A stretch of 64,000 nucleotides of DNA from Caldicellulosiruptor hydrothermalis 108 (GCF_000166355.1 NC_014652.1:2652501-2716500), one strand, 5' to 3'. Positions 15,946 through 25,049 are shown, counted from the first letter of the stretch. Notes: generated from the letters alone by a model not told the origin. Program-made: numbers and translations.

Positions 15946-18882
15946 ATGAAAATTAAAACCAAAAAAGTAATTAACATTATTGTTATTTTAGCATTATTAA
16001 CAAATTTATGTATATCAAATACAGCAGTAGTTTATGCAGATACCAATTCTGCAACTGCACAGATTTCAAATGTACAGGTTACAACTACCAAGACAGCAGG
16101 TAGAACTGTAACATACAAGATTAATTCTATAAATCCAGACGAATTAAGCAAAGTAATAAATGATTTTAACAGCAAGTATGGATATTTGGATGTAGAGGAT
16201 ACTATAATTATAGAGTTTCCAGGTGATTATTTATTTAATTTGATTAATGATTGTTTGTTATATGAGTTTGATATTACAAATTATACTAGTAGTATGAGTC
16301 AGTATAGTCACGAAGTCTTAGATAAAAAGTATGGTGCTATGAAAACATCAATTAGTTCTACTAGTCTTTACTCATTTATGAGATACAAAAAAAGCAATGG
16401 TAAGTATAGATATGTTTATGTAGATCCACGTTCTCCATTTAATTTTTATATAGAAGATAAAGATTTTTATAAGTATTTTAAAGTTAAAGAAGATTCAATG
16501 TTTAGCAGTTCTGATGCAAAGCATATTTTTTATTCAAAAGATTTCTTTTCACTAAATCCAATTGGACAATATTTTTTTAATAGATTAAAAATAGCACCTA
16601 TAAGCGGGTATTCATTTATATATCAGGGTAAGATGTATATTTGTGGATTGGAGCCAGCTTATAACTTTTTCAAAGAGTTTTTAAGTAAGCCAGCAGAAAA
16701 TATAGATGATTTACCATTTGAACCTATAGAGTCTGCAGAGGGATTTAAGGTAATTATAGCAAATGCATTGTATAAAACAAGAATTTGTGATACAGAGACT
16801 TCTCTTGAACTTGGTAATATTTGGGATGGACAAATTCCATATCTAATACAGACATTAAAAGATATAAGACAGAAGGCTAAGGAAATGACTAAAGGATGTA
16901 AAGATTTAGTAGATGTGGGATTTAGGTTGGAGAGATTTTTTTATACTGAAGTTAAGTATGACTACAAGTGGTTAGAAGAAGGTGTATCAGCTGTAAAAGC
17001 TGAAAAGATAAAAAGTGATAGTGAATGGAATACTGAAAAAGGGAAAAAATATGCTTGGGCTAAAAGTTCTATTATGAAAATATGGAATTATAGATATGGT
17101 ATATGTCAAGATTATGCACGTTTAGCTGAGGTTTTAGGATTTTACATGGGTTTAAATACATTATATGCTGATAGCAATGATTTAAATCATGCATGGTATG
17201 TTCACGATATATATGGATTACACTGGTCTTCGGATACTTTAGGTACTACTACTGATCATATATTAACACCTGTAACTATATTAACTATAGGTCATCAAAT
17301 GGATAATAAACCTGTTATAAGTGAATTTTTAGAGTGGCATACAACAAGAGGGTTTATAAATTTATTAAAAACTAATAGGAGTTTTGCCGAAAAATTATTT
17401 AAAAAGCTTGTAGACAATTATAGAATACTTTCAACATATTCACCTGAAGTATTTCTTAATGATGATTATAATTATCGTATTTATGACATAAATGGTAAAT
17501 GGGCACCAAATTCTTTTACCCAAGATTTATGGAGAAGAGAAGCTTTATTTGTATTATTTCCAAAATATAAAGAGCCACCTAAGAAAGTAACTTCTATAGA
17601 ACAGGTGTTTAAAGATTTGGATAGTAGGAATATGAATGATTATGAAGTTAGAAATTATTATATATTGTTACAAGATTTATTTAAGAAAGAGCCCAAGTCT
17701 TTAGAGGAAGGCAGACAAGTTCCTATAGATATACTAAGAAAAATTTTAAATTATGTAACAGTTAAAACTGGCAAAGAATATAATTCGTTAAAGGTAAATG
17801 ATGATTTAGAATTAAGATATATTGATAAATTAGATTCATATGTTGTTCTTGATCCAAATATTCTTGTATGCAACAAAGTATATTATACTTATATTTCTTA
17901 TGTCTTCCCTTATGTAGATTTATACTTTTTAGTAAAACCTGTATATAAAAAAGAAGGTATTGCATATGGTATTTATGTAGGTAAGTTACCTAAATCAGGA
18001 GATTTAAACTCAATAGATAACAAGTTTATAGAAGATTATATTAAGAATATACCAATTTATAGAGCAAATCTTGCTGAGAGTGATTTAGCTTTTAAGACAT
18101 TTACAGTAGAAGATGAACCAGTTGTTGATAAATTCGATATAGTGGTTAGAGAGGGAGACACTTTTAAAATAAATGTATCCCAAAAGTATGGATTGCCAAA
18201 CACAAAGTTTAAGTTTATATCTGTATCAAAAGAAAGCATGGATAAGTTATTACAAGGTAAAATATCGGAAGCCAGTTCACAAGTAAGTGAGATAAAATAT
18301 TTAGGCAATTCTACGTTTAAAGCATTGGAACCAGGAATTGTAAAAATTATACCAGTATATGAAGATGAGCAGCTTTTGTTGGATTTAGGTAAGACTTTAT
18401 TAATGTTTTCACCTGATAATAAGAGTAATTATTCTAGTAGTGAGTGGCTTAATAATCACTTTGCATTTAGACAAGATTGTGGTATCATTGATATTTTAGG
18501 CAATTCTTATAGAACAACATGGGGATTTACAAACGAAGAAAAGATTGCTAATAGCACATGGTTTTATACAATACATCCATTTGATGATGAGGCTAGAAGA
18601 TTGTTCACTACTTTTCCAGCAATGTCAATTAAAGTTAAGGTATTACCATCACCTAAAGCTTATTTTAAAACAAGCAAAATAATAGCTAAAGTTGGAGCTG
18701 TAATAACATTACCGATAGCAACTACTGGCAGTGGAGCAAAATATAAGATTGTAGTGTCAAATCCTAATATAGTAGAAATTAAAAATAATAATAGTGTAAG
18801 AATAAAGTCTAAAGGTATAGTTAAACTAACTATTATAAATAGTAATGGAAGTAAGAGCGAATGTATTGTAGAGGTAAAATAG
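15946..18882 (+). CDS. Large secreted protein with transglutaminase-like core and Ig-like C-terminus
   Basis: The 978-residue protein has a signal peptide (KKVINIIVILALLTNLCISNTAVVYAD). A transglutaminase/papain-like core near residues 380-440 shows Cys387 (YGICQDYARLAEVLGFYMG), His415 (NHAWYVHDIYG) and Asp430 (LHWSSDTLG) in the order and spacing of the catalytic triad. The last 70 residues look like a bacterial Ig-like (BIG2-type) domain (IVEIKNNNSVRIKSKGIVKLTI). The rest is unrecognised. It probably acts outside the cell as a protease or cross-linking enzyme. ATG at 15946 follows GAGGAGGG. Codon use is strongly AT-biased. It is the first gene of the foreign segment in array 1, and the next gene also encodes an exported protein. 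Confidence 0.75.
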   Translation: MKIKTKKVINIIVILALLTNLCISNTAVVYADTNSATAQISNVQVTTTKTAGRTVTYKINSINPDELSKVINDFNSKYGYLDVEDTIIIEFPGDYLFNLINDCLLYEFDITNYTSSMSQYSHEVLDKKYGAMKTSISSTSLYSFMRYKKSNGKYRYVYVDPRSPFNFYIEDKDFYKYFKVKEDSMFSSSDAKHIFYSKDFFSLNPIGQYFFNRLKIAPISGYSFIYQGKMYICGLEPAYNFFKEFLSKPAENIDDLPFEPIESAEGFKVIIANALYKTRICDTETSLELGNIWDGQIPYLIQTLKDIRQKAKEMTKGCKDLVDVGFRLERFFYTEVKYDYKWLEEGVSAVKAEKIKSDSEWNTEKGKKYAWAKSSIMKIWNYRYGICQDYARLAEVLGFYMGLNTLYADSNDLNHAWYVHDIYGLHWSSDTLGTTTDHILTPVTILTIGHQMDNKPVISEFLEWHTTRGFINLLKTNRSFAEKLFKKLVDNYRILSTYSPEVFLNDDYNYRIYDINGKWAPNSFTQDLWRREALFVLFPKYKEPPKKVTSIEQVFKDLDSRNMNDYEVRNYYILLQDLFKKEPKSLEEGRQVPIDILRKILNYVTVKTGKEYNSLKVNDDLELRYIDKLDSYVVLDPNILVCNKVYYTYISYVFPYVDLYFLVKPVYKKEGIAYGIYVGKLPKSGDLNSIDNKFIEDYIKNIPIYRANLAESDLAFKTFTVEDEPVVDKFDIVVREGDTFKINVSQKYGLPNTKFKFISVSKESMDKLLQGKISEASSQVSEIKYLGNSTFKALEPGIVKIIPVYEDEQLLLDLGKTLLMFSPDNKSNYSSSEWLNNHFAFRQDCGIIDILGNSYRTTWGFTNEEKIANSTWFYTIHPFDDEARRLFTTFPAMSIKVKVLPSPKAYFKTSKIIAKVGAVITLPIATTGSGAKYKIVVSNPNIVEIKNNNSVRIKSKGIVKLTIINSNGSKSECIVEVK

Positions 18883-19056
18883 TATTTGAATTACTAATAT
18901 ATTTTCAATATCAAGTTGGCTGCATAAAGGAGGCGAGTTTACCTCATACCTCTTTACATTTTTGAAAATTGAACTTCTGCGAGTATTGATACATTTTAAA
19001 TTGGTACTTCAATTAAAGCAATATATCAAATCAATCAATACAGGAGGTGCATTGAA

Positions 19057-21420
19057 ATGATAAAAATTAAATTGAATAAGAAGTCAATTATAGCATTGAC
19101 AGTTGTGGTTGTATTTATTTTAGTATCAGTATTGGGTGCTATATTTTATAATGAAAACACAAAACAAGATACTATGCAGAATATTAATAGTCAGCCTTCT
19201 ACAGATACTGGTGTTAAAAACGAAAAGTCAAATACAAACATTGATAAGTTATTTAACTGGATGAATGTATTTAAAGTTTATGCAGATGCTACAGAAGATA
19301 CAAATGATATTTTAAGCGAAGAAAACATTAAAGCAGTTCCTGTATGGCAGCCAGGAGAAATTAATCCAGTTATATATCAAAAAAATGGAAAATTGTATAG
19401 GCTTAATGATATTCCAATAGAAACATTAGTAAAGTATTGCAGGTTGTTGCATGATATTGAAGTAGTAGATATACTTCGTAAATATAATAATTCTAAGGCA
19501 AGATTTACTGATCGTGTAGATGGTTCAGAATGGTTTCCAACAAAGTGGGGGCTTCTTTATAGAAGAATAGGACAGCCGTTTTATAGTAAAGCAATTTGTT
19601 ATTCTGATGGGTATACTCGTCCTGTAACTTTTATGGAAAAAATGGTAACTTCCTGGTATAGTGATCATTATAATTGGTTCACATTAGTTCCACCAATAAA
19701 AATTAAATATGATACAATAGATGTATCATATGATCCAAATTGTCAATATATAAGCAATCGAAAAAGAGAACTTGCACGCAACTTCATACTAGTACCAAAA
19801 CCTTATATAGATAGATATTTGGCTAATTATCCAACATATTTGCCTTATCAAGATATAAAGGAAGGAATTCCACTTGGTGGAACAAATAAGTTTATATCAG
19901 AAGAAGAAGTTTTGGCTCTTCCACGTGCATTCATGGATGCATCTGAGGAGCTTTTTCCTATCTATTTTAACAGAGACAGAGTAAAATTTGATATAACTAG
20001 GGCTTATACTTATCTTTCTATAAGATTCCTTAAAGATTTTGATACAGAGGCTTATAATAGATTAGCTTCGGTAATCAAAAAGTATAAAATGTCTTTAGGT
20101 AAAGATGCATTTGTATCAGTAAGAATGCAAAACGAACCAGTTATTGTTAATGGAGCAGCATCTAGACAGTATTTTTTGATAAGTTTAAAATTTATGTATA
20201 TAAAACCTACTCTTGATATAAAGCCAAAATTTGCTGCAGTTCCAAATAAAAAAGGAGTTCTGTATTTAATACAACTAGATCCATATACAATTTCATTTGA
20301 AAAATTATACTGTATATCAGAGTTATATTCCAAGCAAGATTTAAGACCATTATTAACAGAGTTAGGTAAAATATACAAAGCAATAGCAAGTGGTAAGATA
20401 GATGGAAATGGATATTTCACATTTTTAAAGAATGTTAAGTTAACAAGTGGGCAGTCTAATTCATTTTTTAAGAACATGGGTAAGCTAGGAGACGAATATT
20501 TGAAGTTAGGTAAATCAAAGAACCCTTTATATGTAGCAGCATCAAGGACTACAACATTCAGAGCAGCTTGTCTGAATTATAATAGAAAGTATATTGTAGA
20601 TATATTCTATGATATATTAAACACCATGGGTTATTTGGATGATTTTAAGCAAGCATGGAATTTAGGAGCAAAATATGCTAGTGCAGTTTATAATACACCA
20701 GATCCAAAAACATTTGATCCGATAAATTTGGTAGATTACCATATATCACAAGATTACTATCCAACTTTCATTTTTGGTAAGGTAGATTTAAATGTAGCTG
20801 GGTTTAATAAATATAAAATAAGAGATTATAAGAATTTCGGCAAAGGCTGGTATAGTTTAGTAAACTATTATGTAATGAATCAGGCAATTAGTAAGAATAT
20901 AGTCAATAAAGATATATTTAGCAAGTATTATAATAACAATTATTTTGTAATGCCAATTAGCACTGATGCATGGGCAACAAAGGATTTTAAGAATTTAACT
21001 CCAGGAGCAACACCACATTTGCATAGTATAATGATTATTACTGGTAGATATCCTGATTTAGATAATAATGGCAAGCCATATGTATACAGATCAACATGGA
21101 ATGGTGTTGTAGGTCCAACACTTCCAATAATCTTTAGGTTATTTCCAGAGTTTGTAAATAAAGATAAGACAAGATACCCATACTTTGCAGTAGAATCTAT
21201 GTTATTTGATGGAATATCATTTTATGATAAGCCAGTTATACCATGGTCAGATATGAATATGTCTAAATCATATAAGGATTTAATACAAAGATCATGGACT
21301 ACAAACTTGGCAATAAAATCAGATGTAAAAGAAGGAAATGATTTTAACCTGTTAACTACAAATGAATATTCTATTCTGCATCGTTGCATATATAATAATG
21401 AATATCAAGTTGTTGAATAA
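19057..21420 (+). pseudogene. Large exported protein of unknown function, 3' end split off by an IS
   Basis: The 787-residue frame starts at an ATG after AGGAGGTG and has one N-terminal membrane segment (IIALTVVVVFILVSVLGAIFY), then an acidic linker (VYADATEDTNDILSEEN) and a long Tyr/Lys/Asn-rich body. Its true 3' end has been displaced. The codons AAT GAA TAT at 21397-21405 are repeated at 22521-22529, and the frame resumes there as KKYIEDAKKNAITQDIIMKN to a TAA at 22634. The final QVVE is encoded by the IS end. The segment PVIYQKNGKLYRLNDIP resembles PVVYVGDELYRIKKDD in the gene at 22719, suggesting related proteins. No family is recognised; it may still be stable because only the last 35 residues are replaced. 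Confidence 0.75.
21397..21405 (+). repeat. Left copy of the 9-bp IS target-site duplication
   Basis: AATGAATAT, repeated at 22521-22529. It reads in frame as Asn-Glu-Tyr on both sides, which confirms the insertion borders. Confidence 0.8.
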
Positions 21421-21451
21421 ATAATTATACCATTAATGTTATTATATAGAA

Positions 21452-22399
21452 CTATAAATTATTCCACGTGTATTTAAAAGAAAATTTACAGTTTTCAATT
21501 TTTTGAATATAGACCTCTATCAAATAAGTAATCATTATCCAGTCCACATGCCTCTTATATGTTCTAAAACCTCTTAACCTTATTTGTTCTAAATTGTATT
21601 CTCCTTTTAACTTCCCAAATAATCTTTCAATTTTTGTCCTTTGCTTATATAACCTTTGTCCTTCCTCACTTCTTAAAAATTCCATATTTTTTACCCTCAA
21701 AATATTTTTTACATTACTAAAATCCTTACTATTTCTCTTATTTACCGCCGCTACAAACTTTATCTCAAGTCTATCTGCCACCTCAAACCACTTCGCACAA
21801 TCATAACCTGCATCCGCTAATATTACTTCAGGTCCAAATATCTTAGCTTCATACAAAAGTTCTACTACTTTACTGTCATGGATATTTGCACGTGTCAACC
21901 ACCATACTATAGGTATAACCTCATCTTCAACTGTTGCCAACACATGTAATTTATACCCATTGTAAAAACCTAAACTAACACATACTCCTACTTCTGCCTC
22001 TTTGTCACCCCTCGAGCTTCTCAAAGGTGTGGAATCTATAGCACAAACTTTTGTCTGCGGAACTATTTCTCTCACTAAAATTCTTGCTATCCCTTCTATA
22101 TACCCTTCTTCAATTACCTTTGCCCATTTCGAAAAATATGAATGATCAGGGCTCTTCTCTATCCCTATAGCCTTTTTAAATTCTTCATCTTCATTTATCT
22201 TGTATTCTAATTCCCTGAAGCTGTTTATCTTGTTTTTGACTTTGTAAACAAAACAAGCTATTATATGGCTTAGCTTAAATTTCTTCGGTCTTCCTCTCCT
22301 GCTGCTCTTTATCTTTAATCCCAGGGCTTTTATTACTTTCTCAATTGTCATAAGTATCTTTAAAAATTTTTGTTTTTGTGTTTTAATAAAATTAGACAT
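21452..22399 (-). CDS. IS transposase, DDE (IS4/IS5-like) family
   Basis: The 315-residue transposase shows the three catalytic residues of the RNase H-like DDE core: Asp in VCAIDSTPLRSS, Asp in VILADAGYDCAKW and Glu in QRTKIERLFGKLK. An N-terminal helix-turn-helix region (RGRPKKFKLSHIIACFVYKVKNKINSFRELE) precedes it. The Y-(2)-R-(3)-E-(6)-K-like pattern around the Glu fits the IS4/IS5 superfamily. The second ATG at 22399 is chosen because AAGGAGG lies 6 bases upstream. That ribosome site is one arm of a perfect 12-bp inverted repeat and would be masked in read-through transcripts. The gene appears complete. Confidence 0.9.
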   Translation of the reverse strand: MSNFIKTQKQKFLKILMTIEKVIKALGLKIKSSRRGRPKKFKLSHIIACFVYKVKNKINSFRELEYKINEDEEFKKAIGIEKSPDHSYFSKWAKVIEEGYIEGIARILVREIVPQTKVCAIDSTPLRSSRGDKEAEVGVCVSLGFYNGYKLHVLATVEDEVIPIVWWLTRANIHDSKVVELLYEAKIFGPEVILADAGYDCAKWFEVADRLEIKFVAAVNKRNSKDFSNVKNILRVKNMEFLRSEEGQRLYKQRTKIERLFGKLKGEYNLEQIRLRGFRTYKRHVDWIMITYLIEVYIQKIENCKFSFKYTWNNL

Positions 22400-22400
22400 T

Positions 22401-22465
22401 GCCATCCTCCTTTGTTAGGTGTTTTTAGTCTTCTCTTATCGTAATTTTACCTCAAGGAGGATGGC
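22401..22465 (-). promoter_or_regulatory. Inverted repeat that can sequester the transposase ribosome binding site
   Basis: GCCATCCTCCTT (22401-22412) and AAGGAGGATGGC (22454-22465) are perfect 12-bp complements 41 bases apart. On the transposase mRNA the 3' arm contains its Shine-Dalgarno sequence. Transcripts started outside the IS would carry both arms and fold; an internal start would leave out the 5' arm. This mirrors known IS safeguards against read-through expression. Confidence 0.7.
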
Positions 22466-22520
22466 TTTTTATATATCTATTTATTGTCTTTTCTGTTAAT
22501 CCCTTTTATTCAACAAGCTA

Positions 22521-22634
22521 AATGAATATAAAAAATATATTGAAGATGCTAAGAAAAATGCAATTACACAAGACATCATCATGAAAAATGCAGGATATAT
22601 CAAGTCACTATTAGGCAACATTTTTGAGAAGTAA
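22521..22634 (+). pseudogene. Displaced 3' end of the exported-protein gene
   Basis: The frame starts with the second copy of the target duplication (AAT GAA TAT) and continues KKYIEDAKKNAITQDIIMKN, then AGYIKSLLGNIFEK, to a TAA at 22632-22634. It joins in frame to codon 783 of the gene at 19057 if the IS is removed. Confidence 0.8.
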
Positions 22635-22718
22635 CTAATAATACAGTTTGCATACAGGGTTACTAGACTATAATAGTAACCCTGTATGCTTATACTAAAT
22701 CAGGAGGTGGTATATTTT

Positions 22719-23300
22719 ATGAAGTATTTTGCAAAGTTCAGGTTAAGAGAAAAGATTAGAGTGAAAAAGTCGTTTATCAGGTTAATTTTTACGTTAGTTA
22801 TCATGATTATTAGTTTCATTGCATCATTTATAGCTAAAGCAGATAGTTCAGATCCAGTTAGTTTTATATATGATCCTGTTGTTTATGTAGGTGATGAATT
22901 ATATAGGATAAAGAAAGATGACTTATATAATTTAAGTATTAGAGGACTTTTTGATTTGTTAAGCCAGAAAAATTATATAAGTGATTTAATGACACCATCA
23001 GTATTAAATAAATCAGATGAAAGTAGTAATGATCTTTATAATTTAATAGCAGAAAAACTTTCAGTTAAGGTATTTCCTTTTTTAAATATTTTAGAACCCA
23101 GTGGCAACTTTTTAATACAATCTGAGTTAAACACAAGGAACTTAAGCATGGGTTTAAGCATAACCGAAAAAGCAGATAATACAGCTATAGCAAAATTAGG
23201 TAATTTATTAAGCAAGGCTTTAGCAGCTGGTTCTCCACTGCTTGAGCAAGTAGTTAGCACAATAAAACTTCCATATGGAATAGTACCAGAGGGTTTGTAG
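22719..23300 (+). pseudogene. Exported protein cut off at a CRISPR repeat
   Basis: The 193 codons start at an ATG preceded by AGGAGGTGG. A basic N-terminus and one membrane segment (LIFTLVIMIISFIASFIAKA) point to export. PVVYVGDELYRIKKDDLYNL resembles PVIYQKNGKLYRLNDIP in the gene at 19057, so the two are probably paralogues, and a full copy would be much longer. The last three codons and the stop (GGT TTG TAG) come from the CRISPR repeat that begins at 23293, so the coding sequence is truncated by the junction. It is the last gene of the foreign segment. Confidence 0.75.
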
Positions 23301-23389
23301 CCTCCCCTTTGGGGATTGAAACGTGCTTAGCAGTTTGCTGCGATTTGTGCCATCTTTGAGTTTGTAGCCTCCCCTTTGGGGATTGAAAC
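23293..23389 (+). CRISPR. CRISPR array 1, middle part (2 repeats, 1 spacer)
   Basis: Repeats lie at 23293-23322 and 23360-23389, identical to the second repeat of the leader-proximal part, with a 37-nt spacer. Foreign DNA abuts on both outer sides. Confidence 0.9.
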
Positions 23390-23739
23390 AAGACTGCAAG
23401 ACTATAGAAGATTTCGGGAGAGTAGCTTTTAAACTACGTTTTATTGATAAGAAAGCAGCTTGGAATGATATATACGAAAAGACTAAAGATTTTGACGTGA
23501 TAGGTTATGTGAAGGAACATTATATTGATTATGTTGAGCAGAACAAAAACGAAATAATAGGGGCTATTATGGAAAACACTGTTGAACCTGAAAAAAGAGA
23601 CGAGATGAGAGAAACAATGCGTGGATGGTTGGACGAGGCAATACGAATGGTTAAGAATGGCGAGGAGTTGTATTGGATGCCTGAACGAATCTTCTATGAT
23701 AGCGTGGCAGTAGCAATGAAAAAGATAGGGGTGAAATGA
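23390..23739 (+). pseudogene. 3' part of a phage- or plasmid-like gene starting at a CRISPR repeat
   Basis: The frame runs out of the repeat (the repeat's TTGAAAC gives Met-Lys and the first base of the next codon) and continues QDCKTIEDFGRVAFKLRFID for about 115 codons to a TGA overlapping the next start. There is no ribosome binding site at the repeat, so the 5' end was lost when the DNA was joined here. The protein part is charged and helical with a Glu/Arg-rich middle; no family is recognised. Overlapping genes of this size are usual in phages. Confidence 0.6.
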
Positions 23740-23933
23740 TGTATGTGATAGCTGTATTGATTAGAGATAAAAGAAACGAAGAAAAGATATACGAAATGAT
23801 AGAAGACGCATTTTCAAGTGATGTGGTAAATGATGAAATACTGAAAAAACGAGAAAAAGTTTTGGAAGAAATTAAAAGCATAGGGGAAATTGAAGTGTAT
23901 AACTACATTCAAAAATATGGAGTTAGTATGTAG
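23739..23933 (+). CDS. Small hypothetical protein of the foreign segment
   Basis: The 64-residue product (MYVIAVLIRDKRNEEKIYEM, then helical Glu/Lys-rich sequence) begins at the ATG of ATGATG, with AGGGGTG 5 bases upstream, and overlaps the preceding stop. It ends 30 bases before a terminator-like hairpin. It is complete but not recognised. It lies inside the 651-bp foreign piece between CRISPR repeats, so it probably came from a phage or plasmid. Confidence 0.5.
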   Translation: MYVIAVLIRDKRNEEKIYEMIEDAFSSDVVNDEILKKREKVLEEIKSIGEIEVYNYIQKYGVSM

Positions 23934-23940
23934 AAGTTAG

Positions 23941-23973
23941 CCACCCAACCCAACAGGGTTGAGGTGGTATTTT
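23941..23973 (+). terminator. Terminator-like hairpin inside the 651-bp foreign piece
   Basis: CCACCCAACCC pairs with GGGTTGAGGTGG with a small bulge around AACA, followed by TATTTTTAT. Confidence 0.6.
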
Positions 23974-24001
23974 TATGCCTTCTTGTAAGGGGGTGAGTGT
24001 C

Positions 24002-24040
24002 ATGGCTGAGAAGGTTAGCAACAGAGCATGGGGCGAAATC
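24002..24040 (+). pseudogene. First 13 codons of a gene cut off by a CRISPR repeat
   Basis: AGGGGGTGA and five bases precede an ATG that reads MAEKVSNRAWGEI and then runs straight into the repeat at 24041, ending at its TGA. It is a genuine gene start with an optimal ribosome site. Its body is missing. Confidence 0.6.
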
Positions 24041-24249
24041 GTTTGTAGCCTTCCCGTTGGGGATTGAAACCTCTCCTTCAGTTCGCTTATATCCACCTTC
24101 TCTACTAGTTTGTAGCCTCACCGTTGGAGATTGAAGGTGGTGGGAGGTTTTGTAGACTCCACGTTTGGGATTGTAAGAAGGTGAATTTTAACCTCTATGT
24201 CGGAAATTGAGAGGAAAAAGTGGGTAGCCTTTTCTTTGTGGATTGAAAA
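24041..24249 (+). CRISPR. CRISPR array 1, distal end with degenerate repeats
   Basis: A good repeat (24041-24070, CCTTCCCGTTGGGG variant) and a 37-nt spacer lead to a damaged repeat at 24108. Three more degenerate copies follow at about 24147, 24186 and 24220, spaced only 34-39 bases apart, so hardly any spacer is left between them. Confidence 0.75.
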
Positions 24250-24255
24250 AAGAAA

Positions 24256-24993
24256 GTGATAGTCACTTCTTGGAATCTGAAATATATTCTGATTGAGAAC
24301 CAGTCAACTGTAAAAAAAGAGATGCAGCAAAAGATTTTAAAGTACATGATAAGATTATGGGCAGAGGAGATAAGAAAAGGAGTACAAATCCTGCCAGCAA
24401 TTATACCGATAGTTGTATACAATGGAATAGGTGAGAGATGGAGTATATCAACCGACCTTATGGAAGCATTTGACATATTTAAGGATGATGTCTTCAGGTA
24501 CAAAGTAGTTGACATAATAGAGCTTGAGGTAAAAGAGTTTTTGGAAAGAGAAAAGGATATACTACTACCTATAGTGTTTTATCTTGAGCAGGTAAGAGAA
24601 GACAGGAGTGAGCTGATAAGAAGGCTTTTAGAGGTTGAGAAGAACTTAAAGAAGCTGAGTAAAAAGAATGTAGATAGATTTTTGGAATGGTCGTATCGGA
24701 TTATCAGACCGAGGTTTTCTGAAGAACAAAAGTCAGAGTACGATAGAGTTGCAAAAAGGGTTAAACAGGAGGGAGTGAATGCCATGGGTGAGTTTGTATC
24801 AAATGTTGCAAGACTTTTAGATGAAGCAAAGACAAAGGATTTTTTGGCAGGGAAACTTGAAGGAAAGCTTGAAGCCACAATAGAGTTTGCAAAAAGATTA
24901 ATAAAAAAGGGATTTAGTGATGAAGAGATTGCAGAGCTTACAAAGCTTCAGATTGAAAAAGTCAAAGAATTGAGAAATTCCATGGTAAATTGA
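24256..24993 (+). pseudogene. Rpn/YhgA-like PD-(D/E)XK gene lacking its 5' end
   Basis: From about 24283 the product matches the intact homologue at 35075-36028 (YILIENQSTVKKEMQQKILKYM against YILIENQSTVKRDMAQKILKYM) and continues in register through RVKQEGVNAMGEFVSNVARLLDEAK to the C-terminal DEEIAELT helix. The first 85 or so residues, including the ADIV catalytic aspartate, are absent; only GTG and nine odd codons precede the match. The family is a nuclease-fold group found in many copies in genomes. The fragment starts just after the degenerate end of array 1, so the deletion joined array and gene. Confidence 0.8.
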
Positions 24994-25021
24994 GAATATT
25001 TGAACATAAAATAGTAAGTAA

Positions 25022-25049
25022 GGGTATCCAAAAAGATGATGGATACCCC
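25022..25049. terminator. Hairpin between the Rpn fragment and cas2
   Basis: GGGTATCC pairs with GGATACCC around 11 bases between two converging transcription units. The T-run is poor on both strands. Confidence 0.4.

Larger units (their letters stand above)
21406..22520. mobile_element. IS of 1115 bp with DDE transposase
   Basis: The borders are set by the 9-bp duplication AATGAATAT and by imperfect terminal inverted repeats sharing TTGTTGAATAAA (left end 21410 onward, right end read inward from 22517). One transposase gene on the minus strand fills it. It interrupts the exported-protein gene of the foreign segment, so it arrived after or with that DNA. Confidence 0.8.
15885..23292. mobile_element. 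7.4-kb foreign segment lying exactly between two CRISPR repeats
   Basis: Both borders coincide with the ends of full CRISPR repeats (15855-15884 and 23293-23322). The DNA is markedly more AT-rich than its surroundings and rich in AGA, ATA and TTA codons. It holds three genes for large secreted proteins plus one IS. The last gene is cut off by the right repeat, which supplies its stop codon. No integrase, terminal repeats or direct duplication at the borders was seen apart from the repeats themselves. Origin from a phage, plasmid or conjugative element is inferred. Confidence 0.7.

Noticed and set aside
15885-23292. Integration of the 7.4-kb segment by homologous crossover between a spacer and its protospacer
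   Set aside because: That would leave a copy of the spacer at both borders. The sequences next to the two border repeats are unrelated.
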